Under the pieces are notes generated by a model. The model searched no databases, was not told the DNA's origin, and saw nothing but the letters and a program-made list of their open reading frames with translations. DNA of 64,000 bases, from contig VTPC01000907.1 in the NCBI GenBank assembly GCA_011009095.1, positions 41,254-105,253 on the forward strand, read 5' to 3'. The first letter of the stretch is position 1; each line of letters starts with the position of its first letter. The DNA is from Ignelater luminosus. Taxonomy: Eukaryota; Arthropoda; Insecta; Coleoptera; Elateridae. Position numbers and translations under genes: made by a program. Shown piece after piece: positions 1 through 13,300 of this stretch.

Positions 1-3000
1 TTTTTTAGCATAATCCTGTGTGTATGATCAGAACATACAATCTTATTTCGCTAGGAATCAGAAGTATAATTATTCTATTTCTATTCTTTTTTTTTTGTAA
101 GCAGCTAATTTGAAGGTAATGAAAAAAGTCAGTAGTTCACTGTTAAACTCTTCTCAAAAGTAACCACGTCAGCCGTATGGCAGGATTCAATTTCACAAAA
201 TTTTTGCTTTATCAATAATGGACTTTTGTCTGCGTAAGCTGATGTGGTTGAAGATCTACATACTGTAAAAAATCGTAATAGACATATTCCGCTCACAAGT
301 CTTTTGTGTTACACCGATATATTTTATTGTAGACAGAAAAAAAGAATCCAGTGCAATTAATGGATATTTCTTTCCTATGTCCGTAATGAAAACACGTTTT
401 TTGCTAAAGGACTGCAAGTTCCACAAAGTTCATGACGTGACAATTGCAATATTGCAATTAGACACTTATTGGCCTCGTTATACTATTTTTTCGTTGCTTA
501 TAACAAGTTCTACTGTTTAGCACCTCTAGAAATAAATTTTTGTTTTGCTGTTACTAAAAGATTCTTCTTCACAACTACATCTCTGGAGACAAAACAGAAG
601 CTCTCCCTTTTGCAATACGTCGATTGTAAGATGCTGTTTAGCAAATCAATAGCAACAAGAATCCAAACGGTTCAACTGCCAAACGGATTTTAAGTATAAT
701 AACTAAATCTAAATTCAAGTGACTCATTCACAAATTAAAAGTTTCACGTACTATTTGTCGGGCTTAAGAAAAATAAAGTGTTTCTTTATTTCACATACAA
801 TGGACTTACTTTCTATTAATACCTACAGCACCTTTTATTGAAAATGAATAGAGGATTTGGTAACCTTGTAGGAGCAAGGTCTTGGAATGTCAATAGCATC
901 AAACAGTTTTGAAAATCTACATGGCTTATAATAATGAATACGCTGCGCAGAAAATGCACAATCTTTTATGAAAACAATTTTCTTCACTAGTGTCAAACGC
1001 TAGAACTCACATACAGTATCTAAATATATAGGTTTTTAGTAGGATGCTATGATCAGATGATCTTAGAACTCGATGATGGTATACTAAGCGTATAGGAATT
1101 TTTTTCTTCAAACAGAATGTGTATTGAAAAATTATGATTCTGTTAGTCTTTGATTAAACTATGGACTTAATGCTAGACAGTATAATACAATGAGGAAAAA
1201 CCTCTTCGACTCTTCGGAAAGTATTTATAAGTCTAACAAGATACTTGGGTGCTAAAAGACGTATTTCGGCTGCTGATTCTTTCAATGTGATTCTAAAGAA
1301 GTCATTTTATATTAGAAAGTACTTTAGACTAGGAAGAATATTTCGGGAGCAACTATTCAACAACATGAATGCAATTTTTACATATTGAAGTAACTTTTAG
1401 AAATTTTCCACATATTATTTCACATGATCTTTCACAGAATGAAAAAACATTAGTCATACCAGTAGTGCATTCTAAATTCTCTTGCTGATGGAAATATCTA
1501 AATTAAAATTGGACAAAATCACATATTTTTACAAAAATCTAAAAAATTAGCTGAAGCCTGAGGTTAGTTGTAAAATGTTTTGCCAACTCTATTAATGTAC
1601 TAGCCCATGAGCAACAAAAACCAATTTTGAATAGATGAAAAGGTCACTGTTTTTGAACTACCATCTTTCATTTCACATATCAAAATGATCAGTAACATGC
1701 AATTTCATCTGTTTAAATAAATCTCAAGATGTTAAAGCCTTAACTATCTAAAAGATACTAATTAGGAGTTTTGGACTGTAATTAATACACTCGAGAAGAA
1801 AAAAACCGAGATTAATCACATTAGAAGAGCTTGAAGTAAAAGATGTCAGAGCTAACGGAAGAACGGTGAGCTAAAAAAAAACAAGAGTATGATCAAAATA
1901 AGAAAGGCGAATCGACCATTGCTCTTGGCTAAACACATCAGGGCATGTGCAAAGAGAAATTTATTTCTCAATAAGGAAAAACTGCTACTACAGTTTTTTA
2001 CCTTTAGAAGCGAATACAGTAAAAACTCCATGGTACGAATTGAATTTAATATAGAGCAACATCAAAGTTCTTGTCTTCAAAATCTACCTTTCATTGATAT
2101 TTTAATTTCAACTAAATGAATGGAAATATGTAGAAAGTTCTAAAAAATCATAAGCTTGTATAGCTTGTGTAGTAGTAATGGTTTTTGTAGATAACCAAAC
2201 TAACAAGTAAGTAAACGTAATTAATGCCACCAACATTATTTACTATTATTGCTCATTTATGTTTTATACCTAAGCTTTTCATAGTATGAGAAATAACTAA
2301 AAAGCTTTAGTTAATAGTAGCTATATAAAACAGCTTTCGTTAGATTAAGAAAAAAATAATAATAATGTCCCATCTACGTTTTCATTCAACGTAATCTGTA
2401 CTCGCCTTAATTTGCAACTAATTAAAACGGATTAATTAATCAAACGAGTAACACACCCTATATACAGTACATTTAACAACAAGTTAATCTCAAACTTGAC
2501 TTCATGAATATGCTAATTGTGCTGTGTGTGTTTATATTTTTCTATTTCTATTTATACGATATCCTCTTGAACGGTTGAACGTTATCATGGAAAGGTTTAG
2601 TGTAGGCAATTTATCGATAGACAAAAATGTTAATGAACTTAATGTTCTGATTATAATTGAGATAAGTTAATTTCAAATTTTCATCATGTAAGGAAAGTCC
2701 ATATAAATTTGTTCGTGTTCATTTCACTAAAATCATTAACTTGAAGTAGATATTAAGAAAAAAAACTTGTTAATCCTAAAAGTTTATAGTCTTATAACTC
2801 ATCGTTTTATCAATAATATAAATATAGCAATTAAGAGGATACCCTTTCATCTTTCATTTATTATTTAATAGCGTGGGCATGACATTTTTGTTAGAAGCGC
2901 TGATGGTTTCTCACATGATCGTTAATATTATTCCGTACTAATACATGTAGGTTGCAGAATTTCCAAAAAGTCGAACTTGTATAATAGCAGTGTCTGCCTA

Positions 3001-3635
3001 CAGCTTTACTTGACAAACTGGTATTAAAGAAACGTTTTGACAAAATATACTATTTCCACAATTTTCTTTCAGTTATAGTTGCATATTCAAGCAGTAAAAA
3101 GAAAAAAATAAATGAACACGATACCAGCTACTATTATTTACATAATAACACAGAATGGTAGCTTGAAATATAAGTATAATTAAGCAATTTCTACTACAAA
3201 ATCGCTAATAACATTTCATAATGGAAGTCTGTCAGAAACAAATAGGTATAAAATAAGGTGTGATAATTTAAATGTCTTCCAAAGAAAAATACCAACGTAA
3301 TCTACACTGTCAAGCACAATAAATGAACACGTTTTGATTTTCTCATTTGAAATTAATTATTAGATTTTGAGTTAAATAGGTTTGCCGCCCACGCCTAAAA
3401 TTTTTATGCATTGCGTAGTTATAAAAAAATCTCTGGGTCGAGTTCTAGAGGAAACACTAATTTTTCTTGCTTAATCTTTGTTTTCACCTTGATATGCAAT
3501 ATTCATTTTGATATGCATGTAATTATTTATTGAGAACTAGACATGAAATTTAATCCTATTTTAAATTTATAGATTTGTCCAAAAACCATATACAGTCAAC
3601 TCATAAAGTAATGTCACGATAATTTTCGTACCTAC

Positions 3636-3745
3636 TATATTATTGTCTAATTAATGTTATAATTAACTAATTGATTAATTACCTTGCATTAATTGAATCT
3701 AACAAAAACTAAAAGCGCTTAGGAAATCGTTAATTGATCTAAAGT
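3636..3745. promoter_or_regulatory. Dense cluster of homeodomain-type TAAT cores
   Basis: About 110 bp in the engrailed/invected intron hold many ATTA/TAAT cores, including overlapping TTAATTA-type sites (CTAATTAATG, AACTAATTGATTAATTACC, GTTAATTGATC). Engrailed-class and other Q50 homeodomains bind TAATTA/TAATTG, and autoregulation is known for this gene family. The background is very AT-rich, so chance enrichment is possible and the call is weak. Confidence 0.2.
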
Positions 3746-6097
3746 GTAACGATCATATAGTTGGGTAAGTATTGAAGCAAATGAATTTGCGATGTTAGCG
3801 GACTGTGCCCATTTACATTATTTAGGAAAGAACTTAAAACACTTTTAAGCGATCTTATAATCAATTTAGAGGACAAACCGGAAGATCTAGGAATTCAGAA
3901 TACAGTTACGACTCTATGGTAATCTAGACATGAAGACTTGCTGGTATTCTAGGTTTCTGTAAGTTATAAAAAAATCTTAGTTAGATTATTAGTGATTGAG
4001 AAGAATCGCAACAGTTTGTTCACATAGACTTGCCGTCATCAGAAATTCCAGCATCCCATCCTTCAATAAAGTCATTGACAGCAGTAGTTTTTTTAAAGGC
4101 ATAGAAAGCATAATTTTGTTTCAGTACGTAAAATATTTTATGGAAAAGCTGTATCATATTTGAAGAAAGCCTTAAAAGAAAAATTAATCAAAAGTATTTG
4201 TTTCTACTTAGGAATTATCAGGTTTACCAAGCGAATAAAATTTTTGAAATGACAGCAATTGAAGCTCCACTAAACCTTAGTACCTATCGTACAGCGTTCT
4301 CCGAAATTCTGAAGGAGAATCTTGAAGGCAAACTCTCTCTTAAAACAATGAGCCTAAAAGTAAATTCTGAAAGGTTATCCAAACACCGCTTTTCTAAACA
4401 TGCAGCAACTGGAAAAAGTATCTTATAAAATCTCAGTTTTATTCTTTAGTCACCAAGTAGCCTAATCCCGTAGGACATAAAGAACAAGTGGAAGAGCTTT
4501 GTTATTTCGCCTTTTTGATGAATTCAGTCAAAGACGTGAGCATTGTTTAAACATCTTTTCATATCATTTTAGTTAAAGCATTTAACCGAAGTGCTGTCGG
4601 TTCAGTTGAAAATTAAAAAGGCTAAAAACGGTATCTGGTTTGTTTAAATTCAATTCTACTAAATGGCTCAATCTCATCAAAAAAGTTTTTTATAAGCAGT
4701 ATCTTTTTGACTCAGAATAGTCCATTGGTAGAAATCAAAAGTGTGCAATGCCACAAAATTTAGATCACTTTCACCATCAAGATCTATAAAATGATTTTTC
4801 ACATCACTGCTGACTTAAAAAGTAGAAAATATCGTACCAAACGATGAAAGGTGTTTTCTTGCTAAGTAGAATGGATGTTCAATAATTTTGAAGTACAATC
4901 ACTGCTTTTTTTCGATAGCCAGAACTATTTGCAGTTGATATATTGCATATAGATTGGTCTAACAACAATAATTTAAATTTTTACAAAGTTCTGATATCAA
5001 ACTTAAAGAGGTACTGTACTCGATTGATTTATACATACCTACAAAATTGAAAATGAATACGGGCCCCTAACCTAGTAATGAAGAGCCTGTCATGATATTA
5101 TTTTTGTGGCGCTACTTCAAAGTTGCTATTATATACCAGAAAGCAGTGTGACTTTTTTCAGGTGGTACTGTGCTAACACGAGAAAGTTCTGGTTTTTTAT
5201 ATAAGAGACTGAACGTAAAACAAACATAACTAAAATCATGAATTGTAACAAAGTGATAAATCTCGATTTTGCTAGTAAATTCATGATGGTTAGAAAAGGT
5301 TAAGACATTTGGCTTGGAAAGCTGTAAGCTGTAGTGTAGTGTAATGCAAGATCATCACGATACTGCTGTTGGAAACATAAACCCTTTTAGATCTCCTGAA
5401 CATGGCATGTGTGGAGTACGGTAAAAAATGTTCAAAAATTAAATAATTTACCAAACAGTTTTTTAGAAGTAAACTATATTTTACTAATAGTTGGTTCCTC
5501 TGAAAGACACTAAGTTTCTAACCGATAGTAACTATGTGATTCAAGAGGTGACGTCACACTATTAGTATTTTTTTCTTAAAATGTCTTTATTGCGCCAGTT
5601 TTTGCATTCAGAATGTAACAATTTAAGCGACACCATAACTTTGGCAAATCAAGAATTAGTTTATAATCCAACCACAAATGCTGATTGTAAGTGACGATCT
5701 TAATAATTTGACACGAATTAGACTAGACTAAAACCGGTATAAGAAAAATAGTAAGTCTGTTAGAAAATAAAATTGCATAATGTTTTGATTCAGGAATATG
5801 ACGTGATTCAACAGGTATTGCATTTTAAATTATTTTTGTAGTACTTGCATGTCGCATGAAGTATTCTCGTCTTTTTGAATATAACGTTAAGCTACGTTCA
5901 TTTTATATCTTTCGTATTGATATTTGTTCAAGTTTTATAAGGAATAGTTTATTTCATAGTAGCCTTTTCATTTTCATTCATAAACTAGGATTAGCAATAA
6001 AATAGTTATTTTTGTAATAAGTGTTGTGTGTTGTGTTATCAAACCGAAGAAATTAAGGAAAAATATATAAAATTTTATATATAATTTAATAAAAATC

Positions 6098-6990
6098 ATC
6101 AAGAGTGATTCCGAGATCCCATCGGATATTGAAAACGCAGCTGAGGCTGTTCTGTGTCGACATGGATTTCGGAAAAATCTAGACAGGTATATAAAGCAAC
6201 TTGCAACAAATTCAATACATGGTGCGAACAGAAAAGAGTACACTGTGTCTCAGAGAAAGTGATATTAGCATATTTTTTCGAAATATCTTCAATTCTAAAA
6301 GTGTCGACTTTATGGATGAATTACTCCATGCTTCGAACCACAATCTAGGTGAATAAAAATATTGACATTAGTAAATACACGAACGTTATAGCATTCTTGA
6401 AAAGAAAAGCTGAAGATTACCGACCTAAAAAATCAAGATTATTTTCTAAAGAAGAAATAGAGAAATTTATTAAAGAAGCAGATGACAGTTATCGATGAAG
6501 GTAAAACGATTATTTACAATTTTAAACAAATTAATTATTGTATTAATATTTAAGGTAGCTTTAATTGTTGGTATATCCGGGGCCTGCCGAAAAGAACAAC
6601 TTACATTTCTGAGGTAAAAGAGGTTGAAGATGCATCTACGTTTATAAAAATTAATATTCCATGTATAAAAACCAAAATTTCAAGGCTGTTCAAAGTCATT
6701 GAGGGAAATATAAATGGAATCAATTTTTTAAAAATGTTTCGCAAAATATGTTAACCTCTGTCCTTCCCATGTTGATCAGTAATGCTTTTTCCATGATTAT
6801 AGAAATGGAAAATGCAATGTACAACCAGGTGGTATTAATCACTATGGGAGCAATGTTTAAACAAATTGTCAGTTTTCTGGGCCTTTCTAATCCCAATCGG
6901 TCACTGTTTTCGTCGGTGATCAGCTTCTCTGTTGGCAGAGAAGACATGGGGGTTGACGCTCTTTTTCCAAAAAAAACCAAAAGTCTCTGA
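6098..6990 (+). pseudogene. Crypton-like tyrosine recombinase remnant
   Basis: A decayed gene for a tyrosine recombinase of the insect Crypton type, which cuts and rejoins DNA through a covalent phosphotyrosine. In order: an N-terminal SAM-like core-binding segment (STWISEKSRQVYKATCNKF from 6154), an in-frame TAG at 6346-6348, continuation of the same frame (IDISKYTNVIAFLKRKAEDY), then the catalytic domain with box I arginine in VGISGACRKEQL (Arg codon 6588-6590) and box II GHCFRR (codons 6899-6916), immediately followed by a TGA. Several frameshifts lie between, and no catalytic tyrosine region is readable. A 54-bp segment 6501-6554 begins GTAAAACG, ends TTTAAG and separates two conserved coding blocks, so it looks like a retained spliceosomal intron. 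It lies in the intron of the homeobox gene, on the opposite strand. The family assignment rests on motif recognition and is good; the subfamily is less sure. Confidence 0.75.
6501..6554 (+). other. Small intron within the tyrosine-recombinase remnant
   Basis: AAG|GTAAAACG at the left and ATATTTAAG|GTAGCT at the right bracket an AT-rich 54-bp stretch. Removing it brings the upstream helix (…ATGAAG) directly to VALIVGISGACR, the expected order in the protein family. The size matches other small introns in this window. Confidence 0.5.
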
Positions 6991-9008
6991 AAATGAGCCC
7001 GTCATCAACGGATAACGTTAATTTGTGTAATTTACATAACTGTATTATAAATATTTATAATAAATAAAACATACTTGTACCTAAAAACGTGCCATTTAAG
7101 AAAAGTCAACTTTTTATAACGATTGCAGGAAAAAGTATTTCTTCCGACTCTTCATGATTGAGTCTAGTAGTTGCATGTACTTAATAAAAGGTCAATATTG
7201 ATTTTGCAATATCCTAGTACATTCACACTTACATTAATTAGTCTAAGAACGCAGATATAAATAACAATAATTACTTTAATTAGTTAAAATTACTAGAATT
7301 AACTGCAATGACGAGTAGTCTACAATTTAATATAATTAAATGTGGGTAAAGCAGTTTTACTTTTTACTTCTATGTAATGTTTTTTTTAATGCTCGTTATC
7401 TTACCCTTTATTAGATATCTTAGTTGTCTGCACTCATAATATTTATTAAATTTGTTAAAGCTACTATCTATCAAGAATTCTTTTGTTCAGTCAAAAGTTT
7501 CAGCGATAATAGTTAAGATATAGAGAAAGTATTTCACTTAGAACAATATATTAAGTACCTACTGCGGTTGCTATCTATATTACTAAACAACAATAAAGTA
7601 CAGTACTTAGGTCAATTAAGCGATTCCGAGAAGGGCTAGAAGGTGAATACTCAGTTTGCTTCTCTTTGAGACCCGCATTGATTTATTGCCTTTTATTCTT
7701 CCATAAGAAACTCATAACATCAGACTATTAGATTTATTTAGAAGAGTGTGTATGGAATTCCCAAAATAGCCAACAGTTGTTTCTGCCCAAAGATCTTCAG
7801 AGTTTTTGCCAAATGGGTAGAAATAGAAAGTGATATGACAAAGTCTTTGGAAATCAAGATTCTGTGTTCCAATCTTGATTAGTACGGTTTTATCATATTT
7901 CCATATACAGAGATCAGTTACAACGTATAACATAGGAATTCAAATAGACTTCGTATAGTTTGTAAAGTTTCATTTAAACAAAATTATTGCAGCATTTTCT
8001 TTTTTGAATTAGAATTTTTTTGTTAATAATCATTACCTCTTAATTATTCGCTTCAATTATGACTTATATACCTAGAGAGATCTAACATCTTTTCAAGGTT
8101 ACCTTCTGTTCTAAATAATATCTGTCTTGTTTTAGAATTAGTACTAGAAAAAAATAAAATTTTGTTTTCAGTTTCATTATAAAAATGATAAAATATACGA
8201 ACAGAAATGATCACACAAAACCTAGAAATAATTGGGTAAACGAGAACGATTCATAAAATAAATACAAAATGAAAACGGCAAAAAATTTGCTGATGATGAT
8301 TAAACTCGTTCGAAACGGGATCGAAAAGTTTGCATAATGTTAATAAACAATTATATCTACGGCAATGTTTACAATAATTCATATGTATAATTAACGACTT
8401 ATACAGTATAAGAAATTCAAATATCATCATTAAGATAATTTTATACTTTAATTAAAGAAAAGCATTTACTATGTTGTAATCAATAAGAATATTTTATCCT
8501 GAAAAATTAAACCTTGCAATTGCGCTTAAATTAGACGCCTACTAGCATGAATATCTCCTTAGTAGATAATTGCGACGGTGTTATAAAATAAACCTCTTAA
8601 AAGCTTCACCAAATTACATTCTTTATATTGAGTGTATTCATTTATTTACCTTGTACTTGATTGGCTGAGATGATAACCATATAATTATTTTCCTACTAAA
8701 TAATTACTTAAAAAATACGGGAATGTGCCAGTATTTCTTTAAGCTTTGGTTTTGAATTATCCATAATACAAAATATAGTGTCATTGTTTTATACCAATAT
8801 CCTTCAAGCCAATTGTCTTAATTTATTCATTAATTATGCATTGACAATCGTGTAATAAATTTATTGGTTTTTTCTCCTATTTTACAGAACCATTTATCCT
8901 TATTCACGTTTTGTCTATTATTGCAAGTAGTATTTAAAGATAACAATACGCTTATAAACATTCCACGACATCATTAATACATAAATAGCAAATAGAATTA
9001 ATAATTAC

Positions 9009-10008
9009 CTGAGCTAGGTCGATCGCTGTATCTTGTGCAGTACACCCACGCTGGCCATAACATCGGTTGGTTATTATTTCCTGATACCGAATTTTCAGCG
9101 GTCGTATTTGACGGTTTGTTACTCACTTCCGTCTTACATAAATCAACGGGATCTGAATTTTTATTACCTTCATCGAAAGGTTTTTCCGCTCCCGGAACTA
9201 CGATTTTCCTGGGTTTCGCCTTTTTTATGTTAATCGGATCTGTTATTCTTCTGCCAAAATCCGCTTTCAGTATGTTGTCTATAGAAAATTTCAGAGCTCC
9301 GTTGTTCGCTTCGTTGTTGTTCGTCGTACTTGTTTTGGAACCGTTTGGTCGAAAAAAGAAGTGTTGCGTTTCGGATGGTTTTGGACTTTGATTTAAACTT
9401 TCTGGCGAATCTGGCCCTGATAAACTTAATCGTTGACTGCTTGGACTTATTGGTGAACACAAATTTGGTCTAAAAATTGGACTAATAAAGTTTGCTTCTG
9501 CTGGAGACGTTGGGTTTGATTTTTCTGATAAACAATCGGAACTTCTATACATATAACTTGGAGTAGGTGAATCGGGTATGGATTTCGTACTAGCAGGACT
9601 AAGTCTGTGGCTTAAAGGACTAGAAGGACTTTGACATTCTTTAAGAGATCTCTCTGAATCCAGTGTACTGTTAGTTATTTGTGATATTGCGTTTAAGTGA
9701 CTTTCGATGTTTTTAAAAGAAAGATTATCATTTTGTACAGGATTTTCATTACCGACGGATAATATTGTATCATTGCTGCAACAACTGTTGTCGTCCAAAT
9801 TTGAAGATTCTCTATCGAAATTGTTAGAAACATCATTTGAATCCATTGATACTGACCCTTCTGCGTTTTCAAGATTTTGCCGGGAAAAATGGTGGGCTTG
9901 TGATATTAAATTTGTCGTTAATGTTGCCATTTCGCTTTTAAATTTATTTTTCTTGCTACTGCTGCATTTTTTTAAAGTTTTTTGTTGTGTTTCAGTCCAC
10001 AATAACAT
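9009..10008 (-). CDS. inv: Engrailed/invected-class homeobox protein, first coding exon (partial, probably invected)
   Basis: Encodes the N-terminal part of an engrailed-family transcription factor, a nuclear homeodomain repressor used in segment and compartment patterning. What is seen: a Ser/Pro/Asn-rich low-complexity region, then the EH1 Groucho-binding motif [14 protein letters not shown] near residue 240, then the EH2 (Pbx/Exd-binding) segment [18 protein letters not shown] at the end. The frame breaks exactly after the last Gly codon begins, at donor CAG|GTAATT (GT at 9008-9007), a phase 1 boundary placed just before the homeodomain as in this family. The first ATG after an in-frame stop is at 10008, but the ATG at 9930 (MATLTTNL) has a much better start context (AAATGG) and is my preferred start. 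The homeodomain exon is not in this window. EH1 and the residues before WPAW resemble invected more than Drosophila engrailed, so the family call is strong and the paralogue call moderate. Confidence 0.9.
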
Positions 10009-10330
10009 TAAAACAATTAATTTCTACATCTCATATTTTATATTAAACCAGTTCTAGAGTTTATAAATGTTTATTGAATCACCTATTTTTATTAACACAA
10101 GGTCACAATAATTGTTCACAAATTCACTCGGTGGATTATTTTTAAAAATCACAAAATGAAAACATTTAATTTCATGCTTATAAACATTGATACAGCTCTA
10201 CAAGTATAAGTTGTTCGATGTGTTCGACGCGAGCTTTCACGATGTTCTGAGCTTTCAGAAAGTTCCTAGGGCGGAGTTAACATGTATAGGCGGTCCTGTA
10301 TAGGAGGTTTGTCTTCGAAATAAGCGAATC
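10009..10330 (-). promoter_or_regulatory. Putative 5' UTR and proximal promoter of the engrailed/invected exon
   Basis: Sequence immediately upstream of the first coding exon. An in-frame TAG a few codons before the 10008 ATG shows that the coding frame does not extend further. A locally GC-richer patch at about 10210-10330 (CGACGCGAGCTTTCACGATG, GGGCGGAGTTAAC) stands out from AT-rich flanks and would suit a core promoter. No TATA box in a convincing position was found. Confidence 0.35.
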
Positions 10331-13300
10331 AAAGTTCCCGAAAATGAATGTTCTGGTTGATTTTGACGTGTTTTATGGGTTATTTATAACCAGAACCACA
10401 AAGTGGGAGATTATGCAGACTGCTTTTTTGTGTATGTGCGAGTGTGTGTATGTACGTGTGTATGCATGCAGCACATGATCATATTCATATTGTTATTTAT
10501 CGTCTTGATTAACTGGATTGGGTATTTTTTAGAGTGATGTCTTGTTTTCGCGTCTTGAACTGGAATTGACTTTAACAGTTTATTTATTGATTCCTTCTTG
10601 ATTGATTCCTCTCTTGGCGCAATTCCAAGAAGCAACTTTCTCGGAACACTTGCATAAAACTTTAGGTACTTTATAGTTTTAATGTCAGAAAGAATTTGTT
10701 GTTGTTGTTTACATATTTTCCAACACTTTCTTATTACATAAGTGTTGTGCGAATTTTAAATTGGAATAAATGCAGGTAATTATAGAACGGAAACTGATAA
10801 TAATAGAGATATCTCATTAATCAGAAACGTTAATTGACAGACATCTGACTTGTTTTATGATACGAAATGAATTCTTCCCTTCACTTGTAAAAATAATCTG
10901 TAAATTTCCTTTTAGGGAATTGTAAATTGATATGAATTAAAATTATGTGTAGGTAACTGTAGGCGGAAATTAAATCTACCTAGTAATAGGTGATCAACTG
11001 AATCGATTAAATTAAAATATTATTTTGCTTCAAGTCAAAATAAATTTATTAAACAGTTTGTATTTAACTATACTGACGACTTACCGTGTATATACATATT
11101 TACCTTATTCTACAGCTTTTTTAGTAATTAACCTATTCAAAAATTTTTATTTCTTCTTTGTAGGCATTTCTACTAATATTTACCTAGACTACAGCTGCTT
11201 TAGACTTTTAAATAATAAAAGAAAAAGTTAACTGGCCCAAAAAACATCCAATTCAAATTTTACTGCATGCATACCTATACTGAGTAGTATTTTGGCCGAA
11301 TAAAATTAACAAACCTTTTCTAAGACTTTCTCATCTAACCTAAGTTTATGCGCATTTGGATTCTATTGTGCGTTGCCAAATAGTTTGAGCGGATATTTAC
11401 ATTCCGTTTTTATTGCTTCAGAAATATTGTTTTGATTTAATTTTACTGCTTTGTACTTATAGATACTTACATTAGTAATATCTCGGCATTCTTATCAAAA
11501 AATCCAAATTATTTTGGCTTAATTACGGTTGCAATATCTGCATTTTTTTCTTTTGCTATAGTTCCACAACGATATAGATTTTGTTCCAAATAAAAGTTCT
11601 CACGGAATACCTCAAATTTTGAACAAAATAAAAGTCTCTATCAATTTAAATGTAGTTGTGAGGTTAATAAATAATTTCAGTTTTTGCTCAATAATGCAAT
11701 TAATTAATTCTTTATGGAAATCATCTTTTATGCTGACATATTTCAGCAAAACCAATTTTATTTTAATGCCCAACAGTATTTGAAATATGTGGAAGTAATT
11801 TACCTCTTGCTTCTTCTTTCCTGAAAATTCTGGCGAAATAATTCTTCATCTCTTTTGCGCTTCACTCATTTCTGGTAGAATTTTTACTTTTTTTGTTCAA
11901 ACACAGAATCAAACTGAAGAAATTCTTTAGATTTTAATTTTTTTTCCGTATTCTATTATTCCTTCCTCACTGAATATTTTTTTGTTGTGTTTTTTGTAGG
12001 CAAAATCTCTTCAGAAGAGATTAGAAGGCTTAAAGATCTTCAAATAATTGTCCATGTCATGTTTTGAAGGCATTACAGTTTTAATTTTTGCTCTAGATTA
12101 TGCAACGTAGTTCTGTTTAATATTTTTTCTTTGGGTTTTCTTCTAATTAGGTTACAAAGTACGTGCAAGAAGAAACAATAAAGACTTTAAATTGATGAAT
12201 TTACACCGAACATTATATCGTTGGTCAGTATATGTTACAATAAGACAATTAGCGTACTTGATAAGATAATTTTATACACAGAACTAATGAAATAATTTCT
12301 ATTTTGGTAAAAAGTTACCTAAATCTCTTACCTACTGTAGGTATATGCAGACAATGTTATTCTCAAATAGATAAATATAAAAGTGTTTCAATTTTGACAC
12401 ATGAATCTTCTAGTTCAAATAATTTTGGCCTAGGTTTTGGTGTGCAAAAACACTAACTTTCTAAATGCACTATAGCATTAAGTATGCGTTATGACACCTA
12501 TTATACTTCAATACAGCAATTATGAACTGTTTTAATATTTACTTTCAGAGTAATGTGAGCCTATATTTAAGTAATTTTTCCATTGTTCTAACAAATTTTT
12601 CTTTTGATACGTCACGATCCAAAAGGTTAAAATATGAAACGTCTCTAATTTCCTTAATTTTTAATAGAAGTTTTTTTATGTAAATTACTTCCTGTGCACA
12701 TTAAATTTTACTTTTCTACAGAAACGTTTTATGGTTACAGAAATAACTATTATACTACCTACTCAACGCAACTTTCATAATTGTTCTCAAACACTTCGTT
12801 CTAAGAAAACCGCGTTATCTGATACCATATAATAAATAAGATTAGAAAGTGTCATGAAATGTAACTGAAGACATAAACAATTGGTGCAAAAACTGTTCCA
12901 TTTTCACAATTATATCCACTAGAAGATTGTTTCTTAGAACCACACTGCAACTATAGTTGAAACGTTCTCTTCAGCTACTGGTATTTTATTGTTAATGCGT
13001 TGCAATTATCATTTAATTAATTAAGATGCTATAAAAGAATAAACAGCGCAAGGACTTTGCACTTACATGTAACAAGTGATGAAGGTATTTTCGAGGAATC
13101 CATTCTCGGGCAGTTATTTCTTAATTATTTTATGGTTCTTGGAAATCTCAACAAAATTTATTGTTGTTACGCTTTTTACAGCTGAGAGGAAACTTGAATT
13201 TAATGATTTTGATGCACTAGAATAAAATTATATAATTGTTCTTGAGTAAGTAAACTGCCTTTTGCAATTATACAGGTAAGGAAAATGGAATGAAATTACC

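Larger units (their letters stand above)
1..9008 (-). other. Intron 1 (5' part) of the engrailed/invected gene
   Basis: Inferred intron between the splice donor at 9008 and a homeodomain exon beyond the left edge. I looked on the minus strand for the invariant WFQNKRAKIKK coding block in any codon choice and did not find it. Apart from the recombinase remnant at 6.1-7.0 kb and clusters of TAAT cores, I see only AT-rich non-coding sequence with short unsupported ORFs. Enhancers are expected in such introns but none can be proved from sequence alone. Confidence 0.7.

Noticed and set aside
469-693. Short ORFs beginning at TTG or GTG, such as this 74-codon one
   Set aside because: No ATG start, no motif and no splice context; expected by chance in AT-rich DNA.
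1889-4428. 76-codon ORFs at 1889 and 4198
   Set aside because: They sit in the presumed homeobox intron, lack domains and match no transposon family I recognise.
6720-6990. Overlapping ORFs on both strands as independent genes
   Set aside because: The plus-strand sequence is explained by the recombinase catalytic domain containing GHCFRR; the minus frame is its complement.
9035-10057. Plus-strand ORFs opposite the homeobox exon
   Set aside because: They are shadows of the minus-strand engrailed/invected exon, which has clear motifs and a splice donor.
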